Positions 52,033 through 63,679 of a stretch of 64,000 bases of DNA are shown piece by piece (position 1 is the stretch's first letter; the number at the start of each line of letters is the position of its first letter). The notes under the pieces were generated by a model, which had not been told where the DNA came from, made no database searches, and saw only the letters and a program-made list of their open reading frames with translations. Source of the stretch: Diphasiastrum complanatum (lineage: Eukaryota > Streptophyta > Lycopodiopsida > Lycopodiales > Lycopodiaceae); the NCBI GenBank assembly GCA_029204225.1, contig CM055099.1, positions 66,181,852 to 66,245,851 of the forward strand. The letters run 5' to 3'. A program made the translations under genes and the position numbers.

Positions 52033-52044
52033 GCTCTGATACCA
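52033..52044 (-). other. Primer binding site, tRNA-Met type (element I)
   Basis: The minus-strand TGGTATCAGAGC is identical to the common plant site and directly abuts the LTR end CACA at 52045. Confidence 0.88.
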
Positions 52045-52750
52045 TGTGAAAAAAAATTAGATCACGAAGATCTAATCATGCCCCTTGATCTTTGGCAAAT
52101 TTAGAAAGCACATCTAGCTTCAATACAAATGTAGAAATCATGCATCTACTACACATAAGATGAAAACTCAATACGAACTTGTTATAAACGCTTAGATATG
52201 ATAATTTATTGTTCATGTCCGTACTATAGCAGTCATACAACAACAATACTCACACGTATGGATCCATACACATAAGAAAAGTAGCATTCTACACACAAAA
52301 TTTCACTATATCAACACCAATATGCAAAAATGGATCTAGAAACCCAAAGAGATATCTTTCATAAGAATGAATGAGAGAAGGATGAGAGAGAGGGGTTTCC
52401 TCCCACGCTTGTAGCCTATTTATAACAACCTCTTGCCCTATTTGGATGTTCTTGCACAAGCTTATCATCTTATGGAAGTTGCTAGATCTTTACCAAAACC
52501 TAGATCTAACATGACTAGATTCAATGTATCTCTTATAACCAATTAGACTATGTCCAAATTTGACCTAATCCACCTATATACTTGTTAAAAATAGTAAGGA
52601 TATTATTTTTAGTCCTTATTGACATTAAGAAATGTATCTCTAAGTTGAAAATTCACTTTGGCCTCCAAATTGCCAAATTAGACAACTTAACTAGTTGACA
52701 AATTTTCACAGTTTTTTTTTGTTGTCTTCATATCTCTATTTATGCACACA
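52045..52750 (-). mobile_element. 5' LTR of Copia element I (outer end approximate)
   Basis: The minus-strand LTR ends at 52045. A minus-strand TATA box, ttataaatagg, lies near 52410-52422, with a CT-rich leader (cctctctctcatcc) downstream of it. The outer end was not found. Confidence 0.65.
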
Positions 52751-53049
52751 CTTTCAATTAAATTCAATCCTTGAGATAAGAAAAAGAAATGCTAACTATT
52801 ATGCTCAGGTTTCTAGACAAGTAGGATTATAAGATAGCCAAGTACATTGCATAAAGTCCTAGACAATCACATATTTTATTCAAGAAATTTGTGGCAATGT
52901 TTTTGCGGGATACCACAACGTTCTTGTAATGAATTTTGTGGAAATGCCTTTGTGGTAAACCACATTTTGTTTTTGAAGGCCATGAATAGAGGATGTGCCA
53001 TTTTGATTGATGTACGTATGTAAATGTGGGCGGTGAATGGAGCCCATGC
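52751..53049. other. No recognisable gene
   Basis: Nothing conserved seen between the Copia LTR and the gypsy fragment. Confidence 0.45.
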
Positions 53050-53884
53050 CACATAGCCTATTCTAGTTTGGCCTTGATGAGGACATTAACTTTCTCACAG
53101 GAGGTAAATATGTTGATTCGAGTGCGACAAGTATGACTTGAAAGACTAGGATGAGTGACCCTCCCAAAGTCCAGTTAGGGAATCAAAGACCGAGCATTTG
53201 ACTTGTGTTGAGCTAGTCACAACTCATGAGCTAGCTCTGGAGCTCAAGTCTAGGCCCATACAACTCATGGGACCCATGTCTAGGAGTTGAGTTGATATTG
53301 CTAGGCCTTAATGCCTAAAAAATAATCTAAATCTAGGAAAGGATGCTATTCAAGACAAAACTATCTCCGAGGACAGAGGGGAGATGCGAAATATAATTAA
53401 TTAGCTCCAGTAGGATTCCAATGCCATGTCTTTACCAAAGGCATTATGCCTAACATGTGTGGGTCCCCAAGACAAGTTAGTTCATAATGAATGTAACATT
53501 TTTTTCAATAAGTAAAGATGTTCGTTGGGGATGATTACTATTTGGTTTTGACCTTCTTGACATACTCAAGTAGAAGAACCTTCACTTCAACCTTTTTGCT
53601 TGGTAGGCATTGAAGGGTTTGGCTGACCATCATTTGGTTGGTTTGGTGACCAATATATCTTAAGATTTCTACAAATGACTTGTCTTTGACGTTGTTAGAT
53701 TTGGGATCAAATTGGCTTTTGAATTTGGTTGGCATCTTTTTTTTTTTTGATATGATAAATGGTTGGACTTGTTAATTTTCAATGTTGGCTTTTAAATGGG
53801 CTTGTGTTGGATGAGATGTGCCTGCTTAAGCTCGTCTAGGGAAATATCTCAAGTCTCAGTGCCCTTTAAGGTGTCGGTGCTAGA
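53050..53884 (+). mobile_element. Gypsy 3' end and LTR (element J, relative of element E)
   Basis: A short internal piece (cattaactttctcacaggaggtaaa) precedes the LTR start TGTTGATTCGAG at 53109. The LTR runs to about 53884 (gtgctaga). It is collinear with 27520-28333, with many substitutions. The hairpin seen in the other copy is reduced to GGCATTATGCC near 53446. No protein-coding part remains. Confidence 0.7.
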
Positions 53885-54350
53885 GTGGCCTCGCCCACAC
53901 GCACATTCCCAAATCAGACGTAAAGAAACGAAGACATGCTACACACATTGGTTACATCTTTAAAACATCCAACTTCATTGATTTAAGTAATGCTAGCCAA
54001 AAGAGCTTTCAAGCAAAAGCAAGGGTAACAATAAGCTTAGTCTCGGGACCGGAACAACCTTTTTGCGCATGCGAGAATTATTGTTCAGCACAAGCTCTCC
54101 ACATCGAGAGTTCTAGAATTCTAGCTCTCATACAAGATTTCTCAACCCAAGTAGATGCATTTGAGTAAGTAGTCCATGTGGACCACGATAGGCTAGGCTA
54201 TGTGATTTTCCTTAGGCCTTTTGTTATCCTTGTGACCTCTCGGTGCTTTTAGGGCTTTTCATTTCTCACGATCACAAGCTTATTGCTCGCTTGCTCGCCG
54301 CGACAAGTAGGAGGGAGGACAAGGATCTTGGCGTTGGCGTTGGTGTGGCG
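53885..54350 (+). promoter_or_regulatory. Upstream region of the SC35-like gene
   Basis: This should contain the promoter and 5' untranslated region. I do not see a clear TATA box. Composition becomes more GC-rich from about 54280 to the ATG, as expected of a plant 5' leader. Confidence 0.4.
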
Positions 54351-54426
54351 ATGTCGCACTTCGGGCGTGCGGGGCCACCAGACATTCGAGATACATATTC
54401 GTTGCTCGTTCTCAACATCACCTTTA
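54351..54426 (+). CDS. SC35: SC35/SRSF2-type splicing factor, exon 1
   Basis: The product is an SR protein that binds pre-mRNA through one RRM and helps choose splice sites in the nucleus. The exon gives MSHFGRAGPPDIRDTYSLL and VLNITF, the plant SC35 N-terminus with RNP2 (SLLVLNI). It ends after one base of an Arg codon, before gtgagt (54427). With exons at 55763, 56098 and 58829, all junction phases close (76, 79, 80 and 67 nt) to give 100 residues plus a split codon. That covers the entire RRM. The C-terminal RS domain is not visible downstream. The exons themselves show no stops or shifts. The gene could be alive with a long next intron, or cut off 3'. Confidence 0.9.
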
Positions 54427-54595
54427 GTGAGTACTTTGTTTTGGCTGTGTTGAATTGCAAATTTTCGCTTTCGTTTAAAAGCTCTTTTGGCTAAGATTAC
54501 TCCTATCAATGGAGCTGGATGTTCTGAACATGTAAACAATTATTACCATTTTCGAGATAGATTCCGGTCACGGACAGGTTTTGGTGATATTTTTG

Positions 54596-55200
54596 TTCCA
54601 GAGGTAATTGGCTATTTACTTTTCTAGGACAGTCCATTTTTTTTGGGGTTTGTAAGAGAGTTTTTAGGGTATTCTAGGGATTGTATGTGCGGCATTCAGT
54701 GATTTGCCAAAGTCGTAATTGTTGGGTTTGTCAATGTTTTCTGCATGGAATTGCGAATGCTTGGTTCATGAGAGAGAGATTCTGCTCAACAATTTTCCAT
54801 AATGATTTTGTTCCAGAGGCGATTGGCTATTTAGTTTTCTAGGATATTCGATGTGTTTTGGGGTTTATGACACAATTTCTAGGGTATTCCAGGCATTGTA
54901 TGTACTGCATTGAGTAATTTGCCTAGAAAAATCGATGTTTTTTGTGCACCAAATCACGAGTGTTTTGTTTATGAGAGAGAGATTTTGCTCATGGACATTT
55001 CTTGTAAATATTTTGTTTCAGATTATGTACTTTTTAGGACATTCCAGGTATCTTGGGGTTTATAACACGGATTATAGGGTATTCCAGGAGTTGTATGTAT
55101 GCATTGAAGTATTTGCCTAGAAAAGATACTTTGAGATTATGGATGTTTTTATGCTTGGAATCATGAGTTTTTGTTCGTGAGAGCAAGATCTTTTTTATGA
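54596..55200 (+). repeat. Three-copy 205-215-bp tandem repeat in SC35 intron 1
   Basis: Units start at ttccagaggtaattgg (54596), ttccagaggcgattgg (54811) and tttcagattatgtac (55016). Each continues with a ttctaggacattcca-like word, ttggggtttat, agggtattcca-ggnattgtatgt and gatttgcctagaaaa. The third copy is the most diverged. Confidence 0.8.
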
Positions 55201-55762
55201 AGTTCATGATTCTTCATTATAAATGCTGACTGGTGAAGCTCATGATTCTTCATCATGAACTGCTGACATGATATATTGTTTTGCTCCCTGTACTTCTTCA
55301 TTATTTTTTTCCCAAAATTTGTTTTCTTATGATAGGCATACAAGCTTAAGTGCCAAGTTAGAAGGATCTGCATCACAATTTCAGGCTAGTAGCCCCTAGA
55401 TGGCTTGCAGTTTGATACTTGTGTATTGTGCAACAAGTTGTGAGGCTAGTTTTTATGTGGTCAATGGAGTTCTCTTTATGGAAAGACTTGATGCATGTTA
55501 CACAACATCATGAAGCTCTATATATTTTGTATGTTGGAGACATCATACATGAACTAAGTTTTAACTAAATTCTTATACATAAAGCTAGAAGATTAGCTTA
55601 TTGATGACCTTACATTGGAGATAGCCATGACGTTTGTCTTCACTTGTGGGCTAAGATTACATCTATGTCAATGTTGCATACTCATGTATTCCATGCAACG
55701 CATGGTTGGTTTTATGTTTTTGTGAAGTAACTAATCAAAGCTCTTTGTTTACATGCTTGTAG

Positions 55763-55841
55763 GAACGAGTGCAGATGATCTCTTTCCTCTTTTTGATAGA
55801 TATGGAAAAGTAGTTGACATTTTCATCCCAAGAGATCGCAG
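55763..55841 (+). CDS. SC35: SC35/SRSF2-type splicing factor, exon 2
   Basis: Acceptor acatgcttgtag and donor AG|gtatgg. It completes the split Arg and encodes TSADDLFPLFDRYGKVV, then DIFIPRDR, that is, RRM helix 1 and strand 2. The sequence is nearly that of angiosperm SC35. Confidence 0.93.
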
Positions 55842-55900
55842 GTATGGTGGATTTAATACTTATCACTATTGAAGTTTTGAAGAGATTGTGAAGGTCACGA

Positions 55901-55988
55901 CCTTGTATCAATGAGAACATTTATCTAGGTGACAACACCACCTTGTATCAATGAGAACGTTTATCTAGGTCAATGAGAACGTTTATCT
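55901..55988. repeat. Short repeat in SC35 intron 2
   Basis: ccttgtatcaatgagaac and tttatctaggt occur at 55901-55930 and 55941-55970, and a third partial copy follows at 55971-55988. All lie within the 256-bp intron. Confidence 0.85.
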
Positions 55989-56097
55989 TGATTTCCAAAT
56001 TCCTATGCGCTTTCCCATTATACTTCATACCTGTTTGGATCTTAATGACTGCAATTCAGGTAGAAGGCAATCTAGCACTTGGATTTTGTGTGTGCAG

Positions 56098-56177
56098 AAC
56101 TGGGGATTCGAGAGGCTTTGCATTTGTTCGTTACAAACATTCAGATGAGGCTCAGAAGGCGATTGACCGCCTTGATG
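56098..56177 (+). CDS. SC35: SC35/SRSF2-type splicing factor, exon 3
   Basis: Acceptor gtgtgtgcag and donor GATG|gtacgc. It encodes TGDSRGFAFVRYKHSDE and AQKAIDRLD, holding RNP1 (RGFAFVRY), whose aromatic residues contact RNA in RRM proteins. Confidence 0.93.
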
Positions 56178-58315
56178 GTACGCTATTATCAAACTTGTAT
56201 ATATTATTAGAGCCAATCAAAGGCTTAAACAAGGTGGAGAATGTTTAGAGCCTAGATCATGTATGAATGCTTATGTTCATGTGCTTTTAGTGAGTGTGGT
56301 CATTTTAATGTCACTCATATATTGTTTCCTACCATATTAAGTTAGTGTGTTGGCTTTGATCTTACATTCGTTTAATTCCTTCATATGTAGCATTATGCTT
56401 GGTATACATTATGGATCTTGTCCATTGTATAAATGGCAAGTACCGAATGTATTCAATACCTCACCTATGAAGTACTTGACGCAAGGATACGAAAGATATT
56501 ATATTGTAATAAGCATTCTTAAAGATATTATTTTGTTCTCCATAGTGCAAAGTACATTTCTTTTCATTTATTGTTATTGTGAGGCTTGGTGAAGATATTT
56601 ATGATTGAATCACTTCAAATGGATGAGATTGATTTTTGGAGAATACTATTCCAAGTTGTCTAGGATCTGCAAATACTTGATTTACAAACAATATGAGAAC
56701 TATAGAAGGATTGATAGTCAAACATGCTTGACTAAGTATCACGTATCCTCAATTATCAAGTACATAACAAGAAGTAGCACAAAGTACAATGAAGTCTTGT
56801 CTCAAAATAGTAGCATTGTCATGCTATCACAAACCTTTCATAGTTTTTTTGTCTCTATTCTTGCATGGAATTTTTCGTTTGGATGTATTGTGATGGATTT
56901 CTCTCTCTTGGTATCCTATATCTTTGCTGTTCACGAATGTATTGTGTTGCAAAGTATGTTGTGTTTCTTGTAGCGTCTCTGATATTCTTCCTTTGTGTTG
57001 GTACCTCTAGGCTCTTGTGTAGTTGATGGATCCCCATCCACTCGTATCTTGTTTTGATTGGACTTGCTTGGATGTGTCTCCAACCTTTTTATGACATGGT
57101 TTTGCTCGAGGGTGATGCATGTGCCTCTATTGTACATTCGTGTGTTGATTGTAAATTCTACAACTTGCATGCATCTAGTTAAAGTTTATAAGCTTCTTCA
57201 TGTGTTATTTAAATTTTGTTCGTCATGACAGTGCTTGTTCAAAATGTTAGATTCATTCGGTGTCCATGATTCCACTATCTCTTTTGCTCATCCCACTATT
57301 TCTGGAACTCATCCAAGCCATTGAGGATTGTAGGCTGGAACCTAGCAATCTATCGAGCTGGTAAAGCTGAAGTGTGACAACAAAAGCTACTAATGAAATT
57401 TGACTAATCTACTTAGTTCTCGGGAATTGTACATCTTCAAGTAGCATTGCTTGAGTTCTACATAAATTGATATTTCCATTTCTCTTTGCAACATGTATAG
57501 GATCGTTTAGCATCAACATAAGCATTCTAATCACATTTTGGCTTCATTGGTGGTTGCCTTTTGTGTAGATCCTTCATCTTCTTTGTATTTGCATGCTCAG
57601 TATGGTAAAATTGGGTGGATATCTAAGTTGTTCTTTTAGTTTGGGTGTCCTTCAATATTCTTTGTATATATTCTTGGCTTTGCAAATTGTCTTACATCGT
57701 TTTGTAGAATGATGTTAAGAATTTTGCTCAAATCTTGAAGTAAGTATAGTAGAGCCTCATGGATCGAGTCAGTTTTGAAATTTGATCTTTCAATGGTGCA
57801 CCTACTATGCTTAGATTTTAGAATGGTACAAGGTTTACATAATTGAAGAAGTTTAACATAATTGGAAATTTGAATAAGCATCGGCCGAATCACCCTATTT
57901 GACCTTTTTGAATCGATCCTAGGGATTTCGAATTGGCGAATCTGTTTTAGGGTTTCAAAACTCAAATTCTTTTGTAGATTTTTCTAGAATTCAATAAAGC
58001 CAAAGACATAGTTGCATAAGGCATCGATGATAATAGATATCATGATTGAATTATAAGCACTAAGATTCCAAATTCCATATTTTAATGATTAACCATTCAA
58101 TCTTTACCCGATATGTGTTAATTGACACCTATATTATGTATACTTTTGGAGTTTGAACTCTAAAACAAAAAACTTGAAAGGGATGTCAAATCATAGATGA
58201 ATTATGAAACAAATAATATTGAAATTATAAAGGTATGAACTCAAAACATTCAACAATCTAGATTCCGATTTGAATTTTACAAAATTCATAAAAATGTAAT
58301 AATTCGTAATTTTGG

Positions 58316-58389
<74 letters not shown>

Positions 58390-58828
58390 CGCTCTCACAA
58401 CGAAGTACAACAAAGCAAGAGAGAAAAACATGACTCCTTTGTAATCGTGTCCCGTGAGAAATTTTTTTTCTAGGGAAATCTGATTCGGAGATTTGAATCG
58501 GCCGAATGAGATTCAAATTGGAATTGCGATTTGATTAGCATCGAATTGCGATTCAGTGAAAGTATAAACCCTACAGATGTTTTTTGGTTTAGCACATGGC
58601 ACTATATTCAAAAATATTTAGCTATTGACTTGTTATGCTATGAATTATCACTCTATGACTTATCATGTGTGTTGATGTTACTTACATTCGAGAGAAATTA
58701 GATTAACTTTCTTAGCCAAAACCTTTGTTCTTATCTTTGGCCAATGTGTTTGTGCTATAGGAGGCACTATGCATGTGTTTTTTGTACGGAAAATGGTTGT
58801 AATGTTTGAAACCGATGTTTTTTTGCAG
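56178..58828 (+). other. SC35: SC35 intron 3, 2651 bp
   Basis: Long intron between RRM exons. It contains a CT/CA microsatellite (58315-58387) and otherwise AT-rich DNA without a recognised gene. SR genes often carry conserved, premature-stop cassette exons in such introns. I cannot identify one by eye. Confidence 0.75.
58315..58387. repeat. (CT)n(CA)n microsatellite
   Basis: About 25 bp of CT followed by about 48 bp of CA. Confidence 0.97.
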
Positions 58829-58895
58829 GTAGGATCATTGATGGAAGGAACATTGTGGTGCAATTTGCTAAGTATGGTCGAAATGATGAAGAAAT
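58829..58895 (+). CDS. SC35: SC35/SRSF2-type splicing factor, exon 4
   Basis: Acceptor tttttttgcag and donor GAAAT|gtgagt. It encodes GRIIDGRNIVVQFAKYG and RNDEE, the last RRM strand and the start of the linker to the RS domain. The next exon should begin by finishing an AT- codon. No RS-rich or basic exon was seen up to the Copia element at 61.7 kb. Confidence 0.92.
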
Positions 58896-61590
58896 GTGAG
58901 TGTTCTTATCATTTTCTTTTTGAGTAATGTTTTGGAAACATACTTTGCTAAACTTGGGGTACATTGCATTGTTGTTACTTTAAAGAAGCAAACGATTTTT
59001 TCTGGTGTACTAATTTTAGTACCTTGTGAACTGTTTATTCCCATCAAATACTTCACTTGGAAGCTTTGTGGACATATGATATTTTAGAAAATTGTTTGGA
59101 GCTTATTTTTTTTGAGTAGTCTGAGTGGGTCAAGGACTTGATTTTGGCAAGAGGTTAGAAACATAATGTTACAGTTCATATCCACATGGTGACTACCTTC
59201 GAGTTGAATGATGATTACATTTCAATTATCCCAAAATATCAATGGTATTGGAATGCATGAACAAATTTTTTTATTCTAAAGCATATTTTTAGTTGGTTAA
59301 TGCGAATTTCTCTCATGCCAAAGAAAAGGTAAGTCATATGCCAAAAGGAAGAGCAATGTTGAAATTTGAGATTTGGGTTGCTTGTCATGCAATTTTGAGA
59401 GGATGTCTTTAGTAAAGTTGATATGAAGTGCAAAATGCCCCTCAAATTTTAATATTGCATAGGAGACATAGGAGTTGTATGTGTCCAAGGTGTGCAAATA
59501 AAGTGTTGAAGTCATCCTTGAGCTATTATAGCCTGATGAAACCAATAGGAAGATTATGGATGTGGCCCATAAGTTGGAACTTGAGGGAAATTAAAGCTCT
59601 TTTTGTTGTTACGTTAATGTGGGAGAATTTGCAAAGTTGGCAAAGGTTACATTTAGAAGGGATTAGGTAATAATACAATTTTGGCTAGCTGTGTCCTTGA
59701 AATGGGCTCAATGACTAGAATCAATGAATTTAAGCTTTTGTAGTGGATGTAATCATCAATTTGTATTATGGAGTTATTGCTAGCTCAATAGTAGGATATG
59801 GTAGTGACTTGCACATCCATAATTAGTCGTGATAAAACAGATTTTAAAAAAATAGGGTATAGAGAAATTCTTGCTCCAAGTTAAAATATACCATTTATCT
59901 TATGTATGTATCAACGTTCCCACGGAACCGTTTTGTGTCTATGCTACCAATGTACATGATGAACACATGTTAGCAATTTTCCAATGATGTAGAAAGTGAT
60001 ATTATTGGAATTTGAGGTGTGAAACTACTTGACCAAGAGCCAGCTCAGTAGTTAAGGAATATCTCCTTCTCGACTATGGGCTTGCCAACAAGTTGTTGGG
60101 TGGCTAAGCAAGTTAGCAATCATATTGGTATGAGGGTAGATGATAATTGTAGGTAACGGGTTTTTGATGAAACAAATATAGTCGTCTCATTGACTTCCAA
60201 AGAATGTGTTGCAAGCTTTTGTTATCTTTGCTTTATTGTTACATTAATATCTATGTGCATAAACTAATTTTCTGACTTACATTGCATATTTTATCTAAAA
60301 CAATGGCTAGTGTTCCTTGAGATAAAAAAATGTGAAGGTCATCAAAATGACAAGTCTATGTTATTTCTTGGTAATGAGTAGGGATTCAGTATTTCCATTT
60401 CACTAATTGTCTAAAAGCTAGGCATCAAATAAAGTGGTGCATGCACTATAGAATAGTTAACCTTGTACGACTATACATACATGAATGTGGCTGGCCAACA
60501 CTTTATTGAGCGAACGTGTGAGTAATCGAAGGATAATATTACTTATTGTTGTTGACTAGACCAACTACATGGATAGACGACTGTACCATTTATCTCACTA
60601 ACACTTTCTGATAATTGACTGTACAAATTACGTAGGGTAGACACTTATATTGATTCTTCAACATGATGGCCGAGTTGTCAAAGGGAGGGATTGCTTACTC
60701 AAGCAAAGAAACGGACCGTTTGCTCAATGGGACAACTGATTGATCATTCATATATTGTTACGATTTAGGACATTTGACCGAGACCTTAGTTGGCATATTT
60801 GTTGTTAGGGTTTGTGACATAAAGTGTCTAGAAAAGATGTCGTTTGGGCAGAAACATGCATCGATTCTTATTAGATTACAGTAACCCATAACTCAGGCAC
60901 GAGAACTTTTTGATGGTGTCTTTGGTGTCTTCGCATGTCAAATGCCATATGCTGTGACTAGATATGAAGATGCAGCCGAACGTGCTGTTTTTTACGGTGG
61001 TAGTGGTTTGAGCAAGTTCATGCATGTTACATATGCAACCCAGGCACTTTTGCATGGAACTACATGTTTGGGACAAGGGTAGTAGGCTTCATCTTTTCAT
61101 GCTAACTTTGGTGTGTTCTATTTCATAATTGATGCCCTATCCCCTTCCTCTCCACTTGTGTAGGTGTGCCTGAAGAAGGGAGACACACTACCCTTTGTGC
61201 GTAGTTGAGTACAAGTTGAGAAAGGGTACTCTAGAGTGGAGAAATTATGTTCCTCGTGATTTTGTGAGGAGATTGTCCCATGTCAAGAGGAGATTAGCCA
61301 ACAATAAGGAGGAGATTTTGAGCCTACCCTGTGGAGGTGCAATTGGTAAACTTGTATTGTTTCTTTTCTGGGATTTTTCTAGAGCTTAATGTTTGTGTTG
61401 TAGCATTTGTAGGAGATAGGGCAAGAGGATTCCCTTCCTCCCCCAACTCAAGGTTCTTACATTACATGCAAGTATTAGAGTGCTTTGAATGCTTGCTTGA
61501 TTTGAAGATTCCATCTTCTCAAGGATCAAAGCTATGCGTCTTGACAAATATCTAGAGCAATCTGTTTGCTACTACAGTCTACATCTTTTA
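58896..61590. other. Presumed SC35 intron 4, no gene seen
   Basis: AT-rich with short frames. A + frame at 61195-61389 (VVEYKLRKGTLEWRNYVPRDFVRR) looks coding-like but matches nothing I know. It is not RS-type and does not continue the SC35 reading. Confidence 0.45.
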
Positions 61591-61725
61591 TTTCTTGCTT
61601 CTTTTAAGTAGTGCACGTCGATTTGGTGGTGTAGATTATGGTTGTGTTGTATACTTGCTCTACACGTAGGAAGTAGGCCTCACTCTAGGACGAGAAAGAT
61701 AGGCACACACCGCATTTCCCTAGCA
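61591..61725 (+). mobile_element. 5' LTR end of Copia element K (start unresolved)
   Basis: The LTR ends in ccctagca at 61725, directly before the primer site. Its start is not resolved, so the interval is only the part I can assign with some safety. Confidence 0.6.
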
Positions 61726-61737
61726 TGGTATCAGAGC
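61726..61737 (+). other. Primer binding site, tRNA-Met type (element K)
   Basis: TGGTATCAGAGC, identical to the common plant site, adjacent to the LTR end. Confidence 0.88.
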
Positions 61738-61755
61738 GGATTCATTAGATATAAT

Positions 61756-63675
61756 ATGGCTACTACAATTTAGGCAAGCAACATCGAAGTCCGTTTGTAC
61801 ATGAAGGAAGGAGAGCCAAGGACATCCTTGAGCTTAGATGTCTGCGGACCGATGAAGGTCGACTCCCTTTCTGGATCAAGATATTTCCTCACATTCATAG
61901 ATGATTACAGCAGGATGACAACTATATATTATTTGAAAGAAAAATCCGAAGTGTTTGATGGATTCAAGAAGTTTGTGGCATTTGCAGAGTGACATACCTC
62001 CAAGAAATTGCAGATCCTCAGGTCCGACAATGGAGGCGAATATTCGAGCAAAGAGTTTTCAAGCTTTGCCAGGACAGAGGAATTGAGCATTTGTTCACAC
62101 TTGCCTATACACCACAATGTAATGGCGTAGCAGAAAGACGAAACAGAACTCTTGTCGAAGGAGCTAAATGCATGCTGGCACAAGCACAATTGCCAGGTCA
62201 TTTTTGGGCTGAAGCAATTGCAGCTGTTGTGCACCTACAGAACCGATCGATAGCGACGACGCTGGAGAACAAGACGCTGTACCAAATGTGGACGGGTGAG
62301 AAGCCCGATCTATCATACGTACGAGTGTTCAGATGTGCAGCATACATGCACATACCAAAAGAAAAGAGAAGTAATTGGATGAAAAATCGGTGCAGACAGT
62401 GATGGTCGAATATTCGAACGGCTCGCAGATCTATCGACTCTACAATCCAACCTCAAAGAAGGTGGTAATGAGCAGAGACATGAAGTTCGACGAATCGACG
62501 TTTCCAGGAGTCAAAGAATCAAGAGGCCATGAAATCTTCTCAATACTGCCGATTGAAGAGGGAGTTCAAGGCCAGACATCGAGTCAGAATGTTGAATCAG
62601 AGACTCTAGAGAAGGAAACGGAAGATCATTCTGTCGAAGAATTCGAAGAACAAACACACCAGGAACAACAAATCGAACCAAGAAGGTCGACGAGAATAAG
62701 AAGACCCCCTGAAAGATTCATCGACAATCTTCAGTGCAGCGAGGACACAGACGTCGAATTCTGTAGCTTCACTGAGGAACCAACGACATATCTGGAAGCA
62801 ATCCAGAATCTCGAAGGAGAATATTGGAAGCAAGCAGTGTTGGAAGAGATCGAATCGATGAAGCAGAATCAGGCGTGGACACTTGAACCACTTCCGAAAG
62901 GAAAGAAGAAAGTCGACTGTAAAGGGGTATACAAAAAGAAGCTGAGATCAGATGGCAATGTCGGAAGATACAAAGCTCGACTTGTCACTAAAGGCTACAC
63001 TCAGAGGTATGGTATCGACTGCTTCAATACATACTCCCCGATGGTCAAGATGTCGAGCATCCGACTACTCCTCGCTTATGCTACGAAGTATGATCTGGAA
63101 GTACACCAAATTGATGTAAAGACAGCCTTCCTCCATGGAGACCTAGACGAAGAAAACTTCATGAAGCAGCCTGAAGGATATGAAGACCCGAACAATCGAG
63201 ACTACGCCTGTCGGTTACATTGATGTATCTACGGTCTTAAGCAGGCCTCGCAAGCTTGGTACAAGAAGCTCGATAGTCTTCTGAAGTCTCTAGGCTTCCA
63301 TCCTACACAACCTAACTGCAATGTCTATATAAAAAAAATGAAAAAAAGATTGTGATTTTGACAATATTTGTGGACGACTCTCTGATGATAGGAAACTGTC
63401 TGATGTTGATTAATGACACGAAGAGTTAGATATCTGCAAATTACGAGATCACAGATCTAGGAGAAGCGACAAAATGTCTGGGGCTACAAATCAAAAGAGT
63501 CCGAACAAGAGGAATCATGCATCTGAACCAATCTGAATATGCTGAAAAGGTATTGAAGCAACATGGGATGATCGAGTGCAAAGAGAAGGCGACACCGATG
63601 ATAGTTGGAGCCAGATTGTCGAAGTAGGATTGCCCAAGCGCAAATGAGGAGAGACAAAAGATGGAGACCATACCA
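61756..63675 (+). pseudogene. Copia integrase-RT with gag and protease deleted (element K)
   Basis: A gag-like start [18 protein letters not shown] (one stop) is joined directly to integrase: [29 protein letters not shown], then after a shift ILRSDNGGEY, TLAYTPQCNGVAERRNRTLVEGAK, and GHFWAEAIAAVVHLQNR. The GAE part of the final catalytic region reads GVAE. After another shift at 62400 the linker and RT are open for 282 codons (EPTTYLEAIQNLEGEYWKQAV, KARLVTKGYTQRYGID, EVHQIDVKTAFLHGDLDEE). A stop at 63221 precedes IYGLKQASQAWYKKL. The catalytic box reads IFVDDSLM. The element is cut at about 63675 and RNase H is missing. Confidence 0.88.
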
Positions 63676-63679
63676 AAAT

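Noticed and set aside
61195-61389. Possible RS or linker exon of SC35
   Set aside because: VVEYKLRKGTLEWRNYV is not RS-rich and does not resemble the SC35 linker; no suitable acceptor with the needed phase was evident.
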